A stretch of 18,267 nt of DNA from assembly GCA_946886185.1 (NCBI GenBank), contig CAMPIC010000004.1, positions 1-18,267 of the forward strand, written 5' to 3'. The notes beneath the pieces are model-generated. The model saw nothing but the letters and a program-made list of their open reading frames with translations, did not search any database and had not been told where the DNA came from. The stretch comes from an uncultured bacterium (GTDB taxonomy: Bacteria; Eisenbacteria; RBG-16-71-46; CAIMUX01). Positions 7,046 through 14,818 of the stretch are shown here, piece by piece. Positions within the stretch are counted from its first letter, which is position 1. Every line of letters begins with the position of its first letter. The translations under genes were made by a program, and so were the position numbers.

Positions 7046-7675
7046 CTAGCTCCCCGCGAGCAGGCAGGCGAAGACCACGATCCACACCACGTCGAGGAAG
7101 TGCCAATAGAGCACCACGTTGCGCACGCCGCCGTGGAAGAACGACGTGTACCGGCCGGATCGCGCGCGCATGAGCGTGATGGCGAGTGGAATCAGCCCCC
7201 CGATCACGTGCGCCGCGTGAAGGCCGGTCATCATGTAGAAGGTGAACCCGTAGAGGTTCGTTTTCGCGGTCAACTCCGCGCGCGCCAGGGTGAGGTAGTT
7301 CCAAATCTGCAGCGCGAGGAAGAGGAGCCCGAGCGCGAAGGTGGCGATGAGCATCTGCACCAGACGCTTCGAGTCGTCCCGGCGGATCGCTGCCAGGGCA
7401 AGATGCGCCGTGGCGCTGCAGGTCACCAGCACGACCGTGCTGATCCAGAGCCCGCGAGGAAGATGCGGCATTCCAGGCGGGGGCCATTGGTCCGCGCTGA
7501 AGCGGATGTAGAAATATCCGAAAAGGCTCGCCACGAAGAGCATGGAGAGCGCGGCCAGGAACACCCAGAGCCCGAGCGCGCCCGTGCCGGGAGGGTTGAC
7601 CTGGCCCCGATCGGGGCCGCCTCCGGTTTCGAGCAAGCTGAACCGTCCTTGCGGTTTGTCTGGCTTCTGATCCAT
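7046..7675 (-). CDS. Second heme-copper oxidase subunit III-like protein
   Basis: A 209-residue membrane protein with five predicted helices, of the CoxC/CyoC type that stabilises the subunit I core. A hydrophilic N-terminus is followed by GLWVFLAALSMLFVASLFGY, then by QIWNYLTLARAEL, the family-typical NLYGFTFYMMTGLHAAHVIGG segment and the ending NVVLYWHFLDVVWIVVF. Key residues of subunit III, the H-x2-H-type LHAAHV and YWHFLDVVW motifs, are present. It is shorter than the coxC product and lacks the long hydrophilic insertion. ATG 7675 (MDQKPDK) is preferred because GAGGCGGG precedes it; a GTG at 7717 in the same frame would add 14 residues encoded across a hairpin. It is the last gene of the operon, 45 bp after coxD, and its TAG stop touches the stop of the convergent Lon-like gene. 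Whether it replaces or complements the first subunit III is not evident. Confidence 0.9.
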   Translation of the reverse strand: MDQKPDKPQGRFSLLETGGGPDRGQVNPPGTGALGLWVFLAALSMLFVASLFGYFYIRFSADQWPPPGMPHLPRGLWISTVVLVTCSATAHLALAAIRRDDSKRLVQMLIATFALGLLFLALQIWNYLTLARAELTAKTNLYGFTFYMMTGLHAAHVIGGLIPLAITLMRARSGRYTSFFHGGVRNVVLYWHFLDVVWIVVFACLLAGS

Positions 7676-7686
7676 CGCGCCCGCCT

Positions 7687-7705
7687 CGCCGGCTCGGAGC
7701 CGGCG
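7687..7705 (-). repeat. Hairpin between coxD and the second subunit III gene
   Basis: CGCCGGCT and AGCCGGCG are perfect 8-bp arms around three bases. In the transcript the 3' arm ends immediately before the purine-rich ribosome binding site of the last gene. There is no T run, so it is not a typical intrinsic terminator. It could set the relative expression or RNA stability of the last gene. Confidence 0.45.
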
Positions 7706-7720
7706 ACAGAGCGCCACCAG

Positions 7721-8074
7721 CTACGGATTGACCTTCGGAGCGTAGCCCGGAATCTGCGCGGGAAGCCACTGGGTCGTATCGACCATCGAAAGTCCGACGA
7801 AGAGCGCCGCCAGGAGCAGCGAAAAGATGAAGACGATCCCGATGATCGGCTTGTCCCAGTAGAGATGCATGAAGAACAGCACGACGAGCGAGGCCTTGAT
7901 CACGGCGATGATCATCGCAGCCCACAGATTGAGCTTGCCGAGATCGACCCAGGTGATGGCGACGGTCACGAAGGTCAGGACCAGCAGCGCGGCCAGCACT
8001 CCCCCGAGGAAGAGCGGGCTGACGATGTGTCCGGGCGCGGAGTGCGCGTGTTCCGAGTGCGAGCTGTTCGCCAT
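7721..8074 (-). CDS. coxD: Cytochrome c oxidase subunit IV (prokaryotic type)
   Basis: A 117-residue small membrane subunit that packs against the oxidase core and helps assembly. Three hydrophobic helices are visible: IVSPLFLGGVLAALLVLTFV, LWAAMIIAVIKASLVVLFFM and IGIVFIFSLLLAALFVGLSM. The conserved family signature KASLVVLFFMHLYWDK is intact. The N-terminus is His-rich (SHSEHAHSAPGH). The ribosome binding site AGAGGAA overlaps the TAG stop of coxC 15 bp upstream, so translation is probably coupled. Typical length for the COX4_pro family (about 100 residues). Confidence 0.94.
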   Translation of the reverse strand: MANSSHSEHAHSAPGHIVSPLFLGGVLAALLVLTFVTVAITWVDLGKLNLWAAMIIAVIKASLVVLFFMHLYWDKPIIGIVFIFSLLLAALFVGLSMVDTTQWLPAQIPGYAPKVNP

Positions 8075-8089
8075 GACGATTCGATTCCT

Positions 8090-9088
8090 CTAGTGAATGA
8101 GATAGAGAAGCGGGAACAGGAAGATCCAGACCAGGTCGACGAGGTGCCAGTAGAGTCCGACCAGATCGACCGGCGTCGAGTACTCGGTGGAGAAATGCCC
8201 GCGCATGTTCCGTATCAGAGCCCAGACGATCGCGATCATTCCCGCGATGACGTGGATTCCGTGCAGACCGGTCATGAGGAAGTAGATCCCGAAGAAGATG
8301 TGGACGTTCTTCGGGACCGGGCCGTCATGATGATCCGCCGACGTTTGCGCCTTGGCCAGACCGACCGGCGAGAGCGCCGGAGGAGGTAAGGTGCTCCGCT
8401 CGACTTGAAGACCGGCGGGTTGCTCCGCGGTTCCGGTGGCCTCTCCATGACCGGGCACGATCGCCTGCGATTGAGCCGGAGTCGAGCCTGCCGATCCTTC
8501 CGCCGCGTCGTGGAGCGCGGGGTGCGGCGCATCCGAACCGGCCACGTACCCTTCCGACTGGTGCGAGGCGTCCGCTGCTGCGCCTTCCGTCATCCCGTGG
8601 TCCTCGGCTGCCTCCTCTTCATGATGCTCGGCGGGCTGGTAATGCGTTCCCCAGAGCAACCCGTGCTTCCACTTCGACTCGTATTCCACCGCCTTGACGC
8701 CCAGGAAGCCGAACGCGCCGAGCAGGGTGAGCAGCAAATAGATGCTGGTCATCTTCCGCTGACCCAGCATCGCTGCGCGCACCCCCATCGCCATGGTGAA
8801 GCTGCTCGTGATGAGGATGACGGTGTTGATCGCTCCCAGCTTCTTGTCCAGGAACTGGTGGGCGTAGATGAAGACCTCGGGATGGTGCGCCCGGTAGATC
8901 GAGTACGCGCAGAAGAGCCCGGAGAAAAGCAGGAGCTCGGTCGCGAGGAAGAGCCACATTCCGAGCTTGCCCGAGTCGAACTGCTGTTCCGGCGTCTCGT
9001 AGTGGTGTCCCAGATAGGACGGATGATGGTGCTCGGACACTCTGCTGGGGTCCTTCCTGCCTACCGGGGCCTGAACCGTATCGCTCAC
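8090..9088 (-). CDS. coxC: Cytochrome c oxidase subunit III with a long hydrophilic insertion
   Basis: A 332-residue subunit III of the caa3 oxidase. Helices are at about 43-65, 86-106, 114-135, 262-292 and 310-331. Conserved elements include [19 protein letters not shown], the K-AVEYESKW segment, [16 protein letters not shown] and [19 protein letters not shown]. Between helices 3 and 4, residues about 148-258 form a non-membrane insertion rich in His, Glu, Ala, Gly and Pro (starting [17 protein letters not shown]), making the protein longer than the common 190-270. The N-terminus is also His-rich ([14 protein letters not shown]). Start GTG 9088 overlaps the coxA stop as GTGA, with GGAG 8 bases upstream, so it is coupled to coxA. 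Everything after residue 260 is normal, so the insertion does not look like a frameshift. Confidence 0.94.
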   Translation of the reverse strand: MSDTVQAPVGRKDPSRVSEHHHPSYLGHHYETPEQQFDSGKLGMWLFLATELLLFSGLFCAYSIYRAHHPEVFIYAHQFLDKKLGAINTVILITSSFTMAMGVRAAMLGQRKMTSIYLLLTLLGAFGFLGVKAVEYESKWKHGLLWGTHYQPAEHHEEEAAEDHGMTEGAAADASHQSEGYVAGSDAPHPALHDAAEGSAGSTPAQSQAIVPGHGEATGTAEQPAGLQVERSTLPPPALSPVGLAKAQTSADHHDGPVPKNVHIFFGIYFLMTGLHGIHVIAGMIAIVWALIRNMRGHFSTEYSTPVDLVGLYWHLVDLVWIFLFPLLYLIH

Positions 9089-10782
9089 GAGTGGGACTCC
9101 GCGCCGGCGAGGCCGGCTCTCCGCGTGTGATGGCCGCTTCCCGTCTGCGGTCCCACGTAGTCGAAGTTGCCGGTCTGCGGATTGTATCGGTTGACGGAAT
9201 AGTCGTAGGGCTCGTTCGCGTCCGGCGTCTCCTCGAAGTTCTCCACGATCGGAGGAGTCGCGGTCCTCCACTCCAGGGTCGCCGCTCCCCAGGGATTCTC
9301 CACCGCGCGCTTTCCCGCGACGAGAGAGTGGATGAGCACGCCCGCCGTGATGAAGAATCCGAGCGCCATCAGATAGGAACCGAAGGTTGAGAACTGATGG
9401 TACGCCGAGAACTCCGCCGGATAGTCGTAGTAGCGGCGCGGCATCCCCTGGCTGCCCATGATGAACTGGGTGAAGAACGTCATGTTGAATCCCAGGAAGA
9501 TCAAAAGCGCGCCGATACGGGCCGGAGCTTCGTTGTACATCCGCCCGAACATCTTGGGCCACCAGTGGAAGAGCCCGCCCAGGAACGCGATCACCGTCCC
9601 GCCGAACATCACGTAATGGAAGTGGGCGACGATGAAGTAGGTGTCGTGCAGGTGGATGTCGATCGCGAGCGTTCCCAGGAACAGCCCCGTCAGTCCCCCG
9701 ATCCCGAAGAGGAAGATGAAGGAGAGCGCGTAGATCATCGGCGTGGTGAGCCGGATCGAACCTTTGTGGAGCGTCGCAATCCAGTTGAACACCTTGACGG
9801 CGGAGGGGATCGAGACGCTGAAGGTGAGGGCGGAGAAGATCGTGTTCGCCATCGGCGACATCGCCGTGAACATGTGGTGTCCCCAGACGAGGAAGCTGAA
9901 GAGCGCGATCGCGACCGAGCTCAGCGCCACCGCCTGATATCCGAAGATGGTCTTGCGGCTGTGCGTGGAGATGAGCTCGCTCATCACGCCCATGGCGGGA
10001 AGGATCATGATGTAGACCGCCGGATGGGAGTAGAACCAGAAGAAGTGCTGGTAGAGGAGCGGATCTCCTCCCAGAGCGGGGTCGAAGATCCCCACGCCCA
10101 TGGTGCGTTCCGCGACCAGCAGCAGGAGCGTGATCCCGAGCACCGGAGTCGCGAGCACCTGCATGATCGCCGTCGCGTAGAGAGCCCAGAGGAACAGCGG
10201 CATGCGGAACCAGGTCATGCCGTGCGGGCGCAGCTTGTGGATCGTGACGATGAAGTTGAGCCCGGTCAGGATCGAGCTGAAACCCAGGATGAACACCGCC
10301 AACGTCATGTTCGTGACCTGGGTGGAGGTGTCGGTGCTGTAGGGAGTGTAGAAGGTCCACCCGGTATCGACGCCGCCACGCATGATCGCGACCACCGCGA
10401 AGACCGACCCGATCACCCACAGGTACCAGCTGGTCAGATTCAGCCTCGGGAACGCCACGTCCTTCGCCCCCAACATGAGCGGGAGCACGAAGTTTCCGAG
10501 CGCCGCCGGGATCCCGGGGATCACGAAGAGGAACACCATGATCGCGCCGTGCAGCGTGAAGAACTGGTTGTAGGTGTCCGCGTCGACGATCGTGTGACCG
10601 GGATTCAGGAGCTCGGTGCGCACGAGCAGCGCCATCACGCCGCCGATCAGGAACGACGCGCAGATGGAAATGAGATAGAGGACGCCGATCCGTTTGTGAT
10701 CGAGCGTGGTGAGCCACGACACGATCCCCTTCGGCTCCTGCAAATAGCTCAGCCGGGTGCTCGCGGTGGTGGTGGTGCTCAT
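9085..10782 (-). CDS. coxA: Cytochrome c oxidase subunit I, A2-type heme-copper oxidase
   Basis: A 565-residue catalytic subunit that reduces oxygen to water and pumps protons. Metal ligands are all visible: His78 (low-spin heme), His253 with Tyr257 (CuB and crosslinked Tyr), His302/His303 (CuB), His387 (high-spin heme) and His389 (low-spin heme). The helix VI motif is YSHPAVY: Tyr251-Ser252 replace the Glu of the A1 type (GHPEVY), defining the A2 subfamily found in Rhodothermus and Thermus caa3 oxidases. The K-channel Lys330 (SIPSAVKVF) is present. About 12 helices. The C-terminal tail (from about 490) is hydrophilic and ends in a Tyr/Asn-rich stretch. ATG 10782 has GAGG 6 bases upstream. 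It lies 33 bp after the cytochrome c domain and overlaps coxC by 4 bp. Confidence 0.97.
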   Translation of the reverse strand: MSTTTTASTRLSYLQEPKGIVSWLTTLDHKRIGVLYLISICASFLIGGVMALLVRTELLNPGHTIVDADTYNQFFTLHGAIMVFLFVIPGIPAALGNFVLPLMLGAKDVAFPRLNLTSWYLWVIGSVFAVVAIMRGGVDTGWTFYTPYSTDTSTQVTNMTLAVFILGFSSILTGLNFIVTIHKLRPHGMTWFRMPLFLWALYATAIMQVLATPVLGITLLLLVAERTMGVGIFDPALGGDPLLYQHFFWFYSHPAVYIMILPAMGVMSELISTHSRKTIFGYQAVALSSVAIALFSFLVWGHHMFTAMSPMANTIFSALTFSVSIPSAVKVFNWIATLHKGSIRLTTPMIYALSFIFLFGIGGLTGLFLGTLAIDIHLHDTYFIVAHFHYVMFGGTVIAFLGGLFHWWPKMFGRMYNEAPARIGALLIFLGFNMTFFTQFIMGSQGMPRRYYDYPAEFSAYHQFSTFGSYLMALGFFITAGVLIHSLVAGKRAVENPWGAATLEWRTATPPIVENFEETPDANEPYDYSVNRYNPQTGNFDYVGPQTGSGHHTRRAGLAGAESHS

Positions 10783-10815
10783 GACTGCCTCGCTTCCGGT
10801 CCGGGATCCAGGAAC

Positions 10816-11112
10816 CTAGTTCCCCAGACTCTGGATATACGCGATCAATGCGTTGATTTCGGGGTCTTTGAGCCGTCCCTGGAACGTCGGCATCACGGGC
10901 TCGTAGCCGAGGACCACCTGGGACTGGGGCTCCAGAATCGACTGTCGCACATAGTTCTCGTCCACGGTACGCGTACTTCCGTCTTGGAAGGTCACCGAAT
11001 GCCCCCACAATCCTGCGAAACTGGGGCCGATGCGTGCGCTTCCGTCGGTGGAGTGGCACTGCTCGCAGCCGCGTTGGGCATAGAGCCTCGCGCCCGCCTC
11101 GTCCGGCGACAT
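10816..11112 (-). CDS. Cytochrome c domain of caa3 subunit II, separated from coxB by an in-frame TAG
   Basis: A 98-residue class I cytochrome c that would pass electrons to CuA. It has the heme motif CEQCH (16-20), an axial Met in PVMPTF (Met74) and the usual C-terminal helix INALIAYIQSL. In caa3 oxidases this domain is normally the C-terminal part of subunit II. Here it lies in the same reading frame as coxB: coxB ends TAG, one Ser codon follows, then this ATG. Read alone, the protein has no signal peptide or membrane helix, so it could not reach the periplasm where heme is attached. A strong GGAGGAGG stands about 20 bases before the ATG, too far for normal initiation. Most likely the domain is made as a fusion with coxB by readthrough, or the TAG is a sequencing or assembly error; true separate translation seems the least functional option. 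Domain identity is certain, its expression is not. Confidence 0.88.
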   Translation of the reverse strand: MSPDEAGARLYAQRGCEQCHSTDGSARIGPSFAGLWGHSVTFQDGSTRTVDENYVRQSILEPQSQVVLGYEPVMPTFQGRLKDPEINALIAYIQSLGN

Positions 11113-11118
11113 GCTCTA
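11113..11118 (-). other. In-frame amber codon plus one Ser codon joining coxB to the cytochrome c domain
   Basis: On the minus strand TAG (11118-11116) ends coxB and AGC (11115-11113) links to the ATG of the cytochrome domain with the frame preserved. Removing the stop would give a product of about 315 residues with standard caa3 subunit II architecture. TAG also ends other genes in this window (Lon-like, coxC, coxD, actE), so it is not generally reassigned to an amino acid. Confidence 0.9.
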
Positions 11119-11763
11119 GCTCGAGGGCTCGGCCTCCTCCAGCCTCGTCTCGACTCCGACGCCGGGATTCACCCAGGTCGCGCTGAGCATCGCGGAGTGG
11201 TTGGTTCCGCAATACTCCGCGCAGTAGATCGGAAACGTGCCCGTCTCCTTCGCCTGGAACCAGATGTGGGCATACCGGCCCGGCATCACGTCGGCCTTGG
11301 TCCGAAACGCCGGGATGTACATCGCGTGGATCACGTCCACCGAGGTCATGGTCAAGGTAACGGGGCGGTCGACCGGAACGTGCAGCGTGTCGGAGACGTG
11401 CCCGTTCGGGTAGATGAAGTCCCACTTCCACTTTTGCCCGGTAACCTGGACCTGATAGGCGTTGGCGGGCGGCGTCGCCATGTCCATGTAACCCTGGAAT
11501 CCCAGCCAGAACATGATCGCGACCAGGATGATCGGGATGATCGTCCAGGCCGCTTCCAGCGGAGTGTTGTGGTAGATGTTCGGCCCGGTATCGCCCAGAT
11601 CCCGCACCCGATAGCGCGTGATGAACAGCACCATCAATCCGATGATGAGGACGAAGAAGAACACGCTCACCCAGAGCACGAAATCGAAGATGAAATTGAG
11701 GTGCTCCGCGTATGCCGAGGCTGCGGGAGGCATGTAGAACGGGCTGGCGAGAAACGCGATCAA
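11116..11763 (-). CDS. coxB: Cytochrome c oxidase subunit II, CuA domain
   Basis: A 215-residue subunit II carrying the binuclear CuA electron entry site. Two membrane helices (about 24-48 and 72-92) anchor it; the cupredoxin domain faces the periplasm. CuA ligands are complete: His146 (VIHAMYIP), Cys181, Glu183, Cys185, His189 and Met192 within YCAEYCGTNHSAM. The aromatic patch QKWKWDF that relays electrons is present. The start is TTG 11763, overlapping the stop of the SCO gene as TTGA, with GGGAG 7 bases upstream; the resulting N-terminus (FYMPPAASAYAEHLNF) fits the family. Compared with typical caa3 subunit II it lacks the C-terminal cytochrome c, which follows in frame after a TAG stop. 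Confidence 0.95.
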   Translation of the reverse strand: MIAFLASPFYMPPAASAYAEHLNFIFDFVLWVSVFFFVLIIGLMVLFITRYRVRDLGDTGPNIYHNTPLEAAWTIIPIILVAIMFWLGFQGYMDMATPPANAYQVQVTGQKWKWDFIYPNGHVSDTLHVPVDRPVTLTMTSVDVIHAMYIPAFRTKADVMPGRYAHIWFQAKETGTFPIYCAEYCGTNHSAMLSATWVNPGVGVETRLEEAEPSS

Positions 11764-12587
11764 AGCTCAACTCCCACGGTGGTCATACGCTTGCGCCTTT
11801 GCTCCCAGAACCAGAATGCGCTCAGGAGGGTGGCGAGGATGACCGCGCTCAGCAATGCCCCGGTCCGCATGATGTTCATCACGACCGGCGTGTAGCGACC
11901 GGCTGAGGCGTCATAGTGAAAGCAATACAAGAGGATCTGGTCGAGCGCGGTGCCGATCCGGCCCTCGCCCGCCTCGACCAACGAAAATCGCAACGTCTTG
12001 GGCTCGTAGACCACGCCGTAGAGATACCGCGAGAGCCTGCCTTCGGGCGTCGCCACGTAGGCCACGGCGGCGTGCGAGTACTCCCCCGACTCTTCCAGGT
12101 ATTCGTACTCGAACCCCGTCGCCGCGGCGAGAGAATCGATCTGGGGCTGCCGGCCGGTCAGAAAGTGCCAGCCCGCGGCCGCCTCCGGCTTCCCGTAAGC
12201 GTTCAGATAGTTCTGCTTCTTCAGCTCGGCGAGCTTCGGCGTCTCGCGTGGATCGATGCTCACCGTCACGACCTCGAACTGCTCACCGGGAATCCAGTCC
12301 ATTTGGCGGAACGCGTCCACCATCCCGTTGAGCTGGAGCCCGCACAGCATCGGACATCCGTAATAGTTGAGGGTCAGGAGCACCGGGCGGTCTCCGCCGA
12401 AGTAGTCTCCGAGGCGGACGGTAGCGCCGCTCTCGTCCACGAACTCCAGGTCGAGCGGAAGCATTTCGTTCCGGTGCTCGACGACCGCGACGCCGTCCAG
12501 CTCTTTCGGCAAGTCGGTCACGACCTGAGCGCCTGCCGGGCCGGCGGCGATCAGGAAGAGGCCGGCGAGTAGCGAAGAGCAACGCAT
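11760..12587 (-). CDS. sco: SCO1/SenC-type copper chaperone for CuA assembly
   Basis: A 275-residue thioredoxin-fold protein that delivers copper to the CuA site of subunit II. It has an N-terminal signal peptide (MRCSSLLAGLFLIAAGPAGA), copper ligands Cys78 and Cys82 (YGCPMLCG) and His172 (EYSHAAVAYV), and the family DPRET motif (112-116). Unlike the classical N-terminally anchored form, a single C-terminal helix (about 241-261) followed by basic residues anchors it in the inner membrane. Start ATG 12587 has AAAGG about 8 bases upstream. It is placed immediately before its presumed client coxB with a 4-bp overlap, which supports a dedicated assembly role. Confidence 0.94.
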   Translation of the reverse strand: MRCSSLLAGLFLIAAGPAGAQVVTDLPKELDGVAVVEHRNEMLPLDLEFVDESGATVRLGDYFGGDRPVLLTLNYYGCPMLCGLQLNGMVDAFRQMDWIPGEQFEVVTVSIDPRETPKLAELKKQNYLNAYGKPEAAAGWHFLTGRQPQIDSLAAATGFEYEYLEESGEYSHAAVAYVATPEGRLSRYLYGVVYEPKTLRFSLVEAGEGRIGTALDQILLYCFHYDASAGRYTPVVMNIMRTGALLSAVILATLLSAFWFWEQRRKRMTTVGVEL

Positions 12588-12607
12588 GGTAAGACCTTTC
12601 CGCCCCC

Positions 12608-12910
12608 CTACTTCGACTCGTTCATCTCGACCAGGACGATCTCTTTGGCGCGATCGATCGGAATCGCCACGCGACCTGCGGCCTGATCGAGGTATCGATA
12701 CGAGTTCAGATGCTCCAGCTGCGCCGTTCGGATGCGCACCAGATCCTCGTTCGGCATCGCCGACTTCCGCGCGATCTCTTCATCGTTCACCCGGTGGAAC
12801 AAGACCTGGAGCGCGACGATGATCGCGAAGGTGAGAATCGCTCCCACGATCCCGATCAGGATCGTCCATTGGGCATTCGGATCGGCGCCTTCTTCCGTTC
12901 GTACCGCCAT
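12608..12910 (-). CDS. Small single-helix membrane protein of the ACIII/caa3 operon
   Basis: A 100-residue protein with one membrane helix (about 16-38, WTILIGIVGAILTFAIIVAL) and a soluble C-terminal part, probably periplasmic. Its C-terminus SYRYLDQAAGRVAIPIDRAK resembles a motif I recall from small proteins encoded beside ACIII and SCO genes ('Y-W-D--AG-VRIPI--AM'), also seen at the C-terminus of some SCO-linked proteins; I could not verify this. No cofactor motif is present. It lies 10 bp after actF and 20 bp before sco. It may be an assembly factor or accessory subunit linking the two complexes (inference). Confidence 0.82.
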   Translation of the reverse strand: MAVRTEEGADPNAQWTILIGIVGAILTFAIIVALQVLFHRVNDEEIARKSAMPNEDLVRIRTAQLEHLNSYRYLDQAAGRVAIPIDRAKEIVLVEMNESK

Positions 12911-12920
12911 TGCGTTGACC

Positions 12921-14114
12921 TCACGAATTCTCGAAAGCCAGCGAATCGGGGAGGCGCGGATCGCGCACCGGCAGGAGCGCCGCCCCCTTGAGCCGGAGCG
13001 CAGCCACTCCCAGGAACAGTCCCCCGATTCCCAGGAAGCAGAGCAGATCGAGCACGCTCCAGGGAATCCGGTCCGGGCTGGTGTGCGGCATCGTCATCCA
13101 GAACAGATCGAACCAGTGCATCAACAGCATCCACACCGCCCAGAAGAGGAGGGTGGCGGGCGTCTTCTTGATCGTGCGAGGCAGCAGGCCGAAGAACGGG
13201 ATGAAGAAGTGCCCGAAGATCATGAGCACGCTGATCTTCCCCCATCCGCCATTCTGCCGGGCCGCGTACCAGACGGTCTCTTCCGGGATGTTCGCATACC
13301 AGATGAGCATGTACTGCGCGAACCCGATGTACGCCCAAAAAACCACGAATGCGAACATCCACTTACCCAGGTCGTAGTAGTGCTCCGGAGTGATCGCGTC
13401 GCGGAGCCGCCCGACCCGCTGGCAGAAGAGGACGATGATCGGCAGCAGTGCGAAGAATCCGAACATGCTCCCGGCGAAGAAGTACACCCCGAAGATGGTG
13501 CTGAACCAGTGCGGATTGAGCGACATCACCCAGTCGAAGGCCGCGAAGGTCACGGTGAGCGCGAAGAGGATGACGGCCGGGGCCGAGACCCGTTCCATGC
13601 GCACGGTGATCCCGACTTCGCCCGTCTCGTCCTGGCGGCGCGACTGGCGGGCGAACCATTCCGCGAAGCCGACCCAGATGGCGAAATAGATGACGGCGCG
13701 GATGAGGAAGAAGGTGGTGTTCAGATACGGGCGCTTGCCGGCGAGGAGCGGATCGGCCGCCACCACGTCAGCGTGCGTCCACTCGTAGAGGTGCCCCATC
13801 CCCAGGATCACCGGGATGAACAGGATGGCCATCAGCCACAGATTGGAGCTGATCGCCTCGGCGAGCCGCCGCACCACCACGGTCCAGGTGGCGCCGGAGA
13901 GATGATTCACGATGATGAAAAAGAACCCTCCCAGCGCGAGGCTCAGGAAAAAGAGATAGTTCACGAGATACGCCTGGAAAAATCGGGTGGAGTCGCCTCC
14001 GGCCAGGCCGAAGACGGCCGCCAGGACCAGCGCGACGACTCCGACGCCCAGCCCGATCCGACTCAGGCGAGTGCCGATCTCGCCGAGCTCCAAGTTCTTC
14101 CCGTTGGCGTGCAT
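12921..14114 (-). CDS. actF: ACIII subunit ActF, integral membrane protein
   Basis: A 397-residue polytopic membrane protein with about ten helices, of the ActF family (NrfD/PsrC-like relatives of ActC). It forms one of the two large membrane subunits of ACIII, paralogous to ActC but thought not to bind quinol. Characteristic segments include YLVNYLFFLSLALGGFFFII, HLYEWTHADVV, FAAFDWVMSLNPHWFSTIFG and LLMHWFDLFWMTMP. ATG 14114 is chosen because GAGGTGG stands just before it and earlier codons in the frame are shadow of actE. 29 bp separate it from actE. The frame is intact and the length is usual for the family. Confidence 0.93.
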   Translation of the reverse strand: MHANGKNLELGEIGTRLSRIGLGVGVVALVLAAVFGLAGGDSTRFFQAYLVNYLFFLSLALGGFFFIIVNHLSGATWTVVVRRLAEAISSNLWLMAILFIPVILGMGHLYEWTHADVVAADPLLAGKRPYLNTTFFLIRAVIYFAIWVGFAEWFARQSRRQDETGEVGITVRMERVSAPAVILFALTVTFAAFDWVMSLNPHWFSTIFGVYFFAGSMFGFFALLPIIVLFCQRVGRLRDAITPEHYYDLGKWMFAFVVFWAYIGFAQYMLIWYANIPEETVWYAARQNGGWGKISVLMIFGHFFIPFFGLLPRTIKKTPATLLFWAVWMLLMHWFDLFWMTMPHTSPDRIPWSVLDLLCFLGIGGLFLGVAALRLKGAALLPVRDPRLPDSLAFENS

Positions 14115-14143
14115 CTCCACCTCGTGGCTCCTCTGTCGGGCCT

Positions 14144-14818
14144 CTATCGCAGGGTCGATTTCATGTCCGGAGGGACATCGTCCAACGTCGCATTCTGACT
14201 GCGCTGGAGAGCCCGAATGTAGGCGACGATCGCCCAGCGATCGCCCACCGGGATCTGCGCCGCATAGGGAGGCATGGTGCGAATCCCGTGCGTGATGGTG
14301 TTGAAGAGATGTCCCACCGGCCGCTCCCGCACCAGATCGGTGTGCAAGGAGGCCGGAGGCACCCACATCGCCATCTGCAGCATGTCGGCGCGATACGCCA
14401 CCACGCCGTCTCCCTCTCCGGAGAGGCCATGACACGGGCTGCAGTAGATTCCGAACCGTTGCTGCCCGCGTTCCAGCAGTCCCGACGTCACCGCCACGGG
14501 GAAGGTGGTGGCCCACTGTCCGTCGACGATTCCCCGATAGAGGTGATCGTCGTTCATGAGCTCGCCCCGCGCCACCGTCCCCTCGACCGGAAGGCGCATG
14601 GCGCGCCCATCCGCAAAGACCGGATTGAACGCCTGCGACTTGTACTTGAACTGCTGGTCCATGTCCGGAATGAGGTGGACCCTCGGCTCCCGGAACTGGG
14701 TCGAGCGCGCTTTCGCGATCAGCACGATCGGCACCAGGGTGAGCGCTACCAGGATCGCGAGCATGGGCAACGCCCACTTCGGAAGATCGCGAGTCATGCG
14801 GGACAGATTGTCCATCAT
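14144..14818 (-). CDS. actE: ACIII subunit ActE, membrane-anchored monoheme cytochrome c
   Basis: A 224-residue protein with an N-terminal membrane anchor (about 15-35) and a periplasmic class I cytochrome c domain: heme motif CSPCH (126-130) and axial Met182 in IRTMPPYAAQI. The helix preceding the end (DRWAIVAYIRALQRSQ) is typical. In ACIII it takes electrons from the pentaheme ActA and hands them toward the oxidase. It starts at ATG 14818, overlapping actD's stop as ATGA. Heme attachment would need a Ccm system encoded elsewhere. Confidence 0.94.
   Translation of the reverse strand: MMDNLSRMTRDLPKWALPMLAILVALTLVPIVLIAKARSTQFREPRVHLIPDMDQQFKYKSQAFNPVFADGRAMRLPVEGTVARGELMNDDHLYRGIVDGQWATTFPVAVTSGLLERGQQRFGIYCSPCHGLSGEGDGVVAYRADMLQMAMWVPPASLHTDLVRERPVGHLFNTITHGIRTMPPYAAQIPVGDRWAIVAYIRALQRSQNATLDDVPPDMKSTLR

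Noticed and set aside
9397..11895. Very long open frame (832 codons) on the plus strand opposite coxA and coxB
   Set aside because: It is antisense to genes with every oxidase ligand conserved, its product is full of charged Arg/Glu/Asp/His without domain logic, and such frames are common in GC-rich DNA.
12732..14198. Long plus-strand frames opposite actF (and similar ones opposite actC and actB)
   Set aside because: Mirror frames of highly conserved membrane subunits; products are Arg/Glu/His/Asp-rich with no recognisable fold or upstream ribosome binding site.
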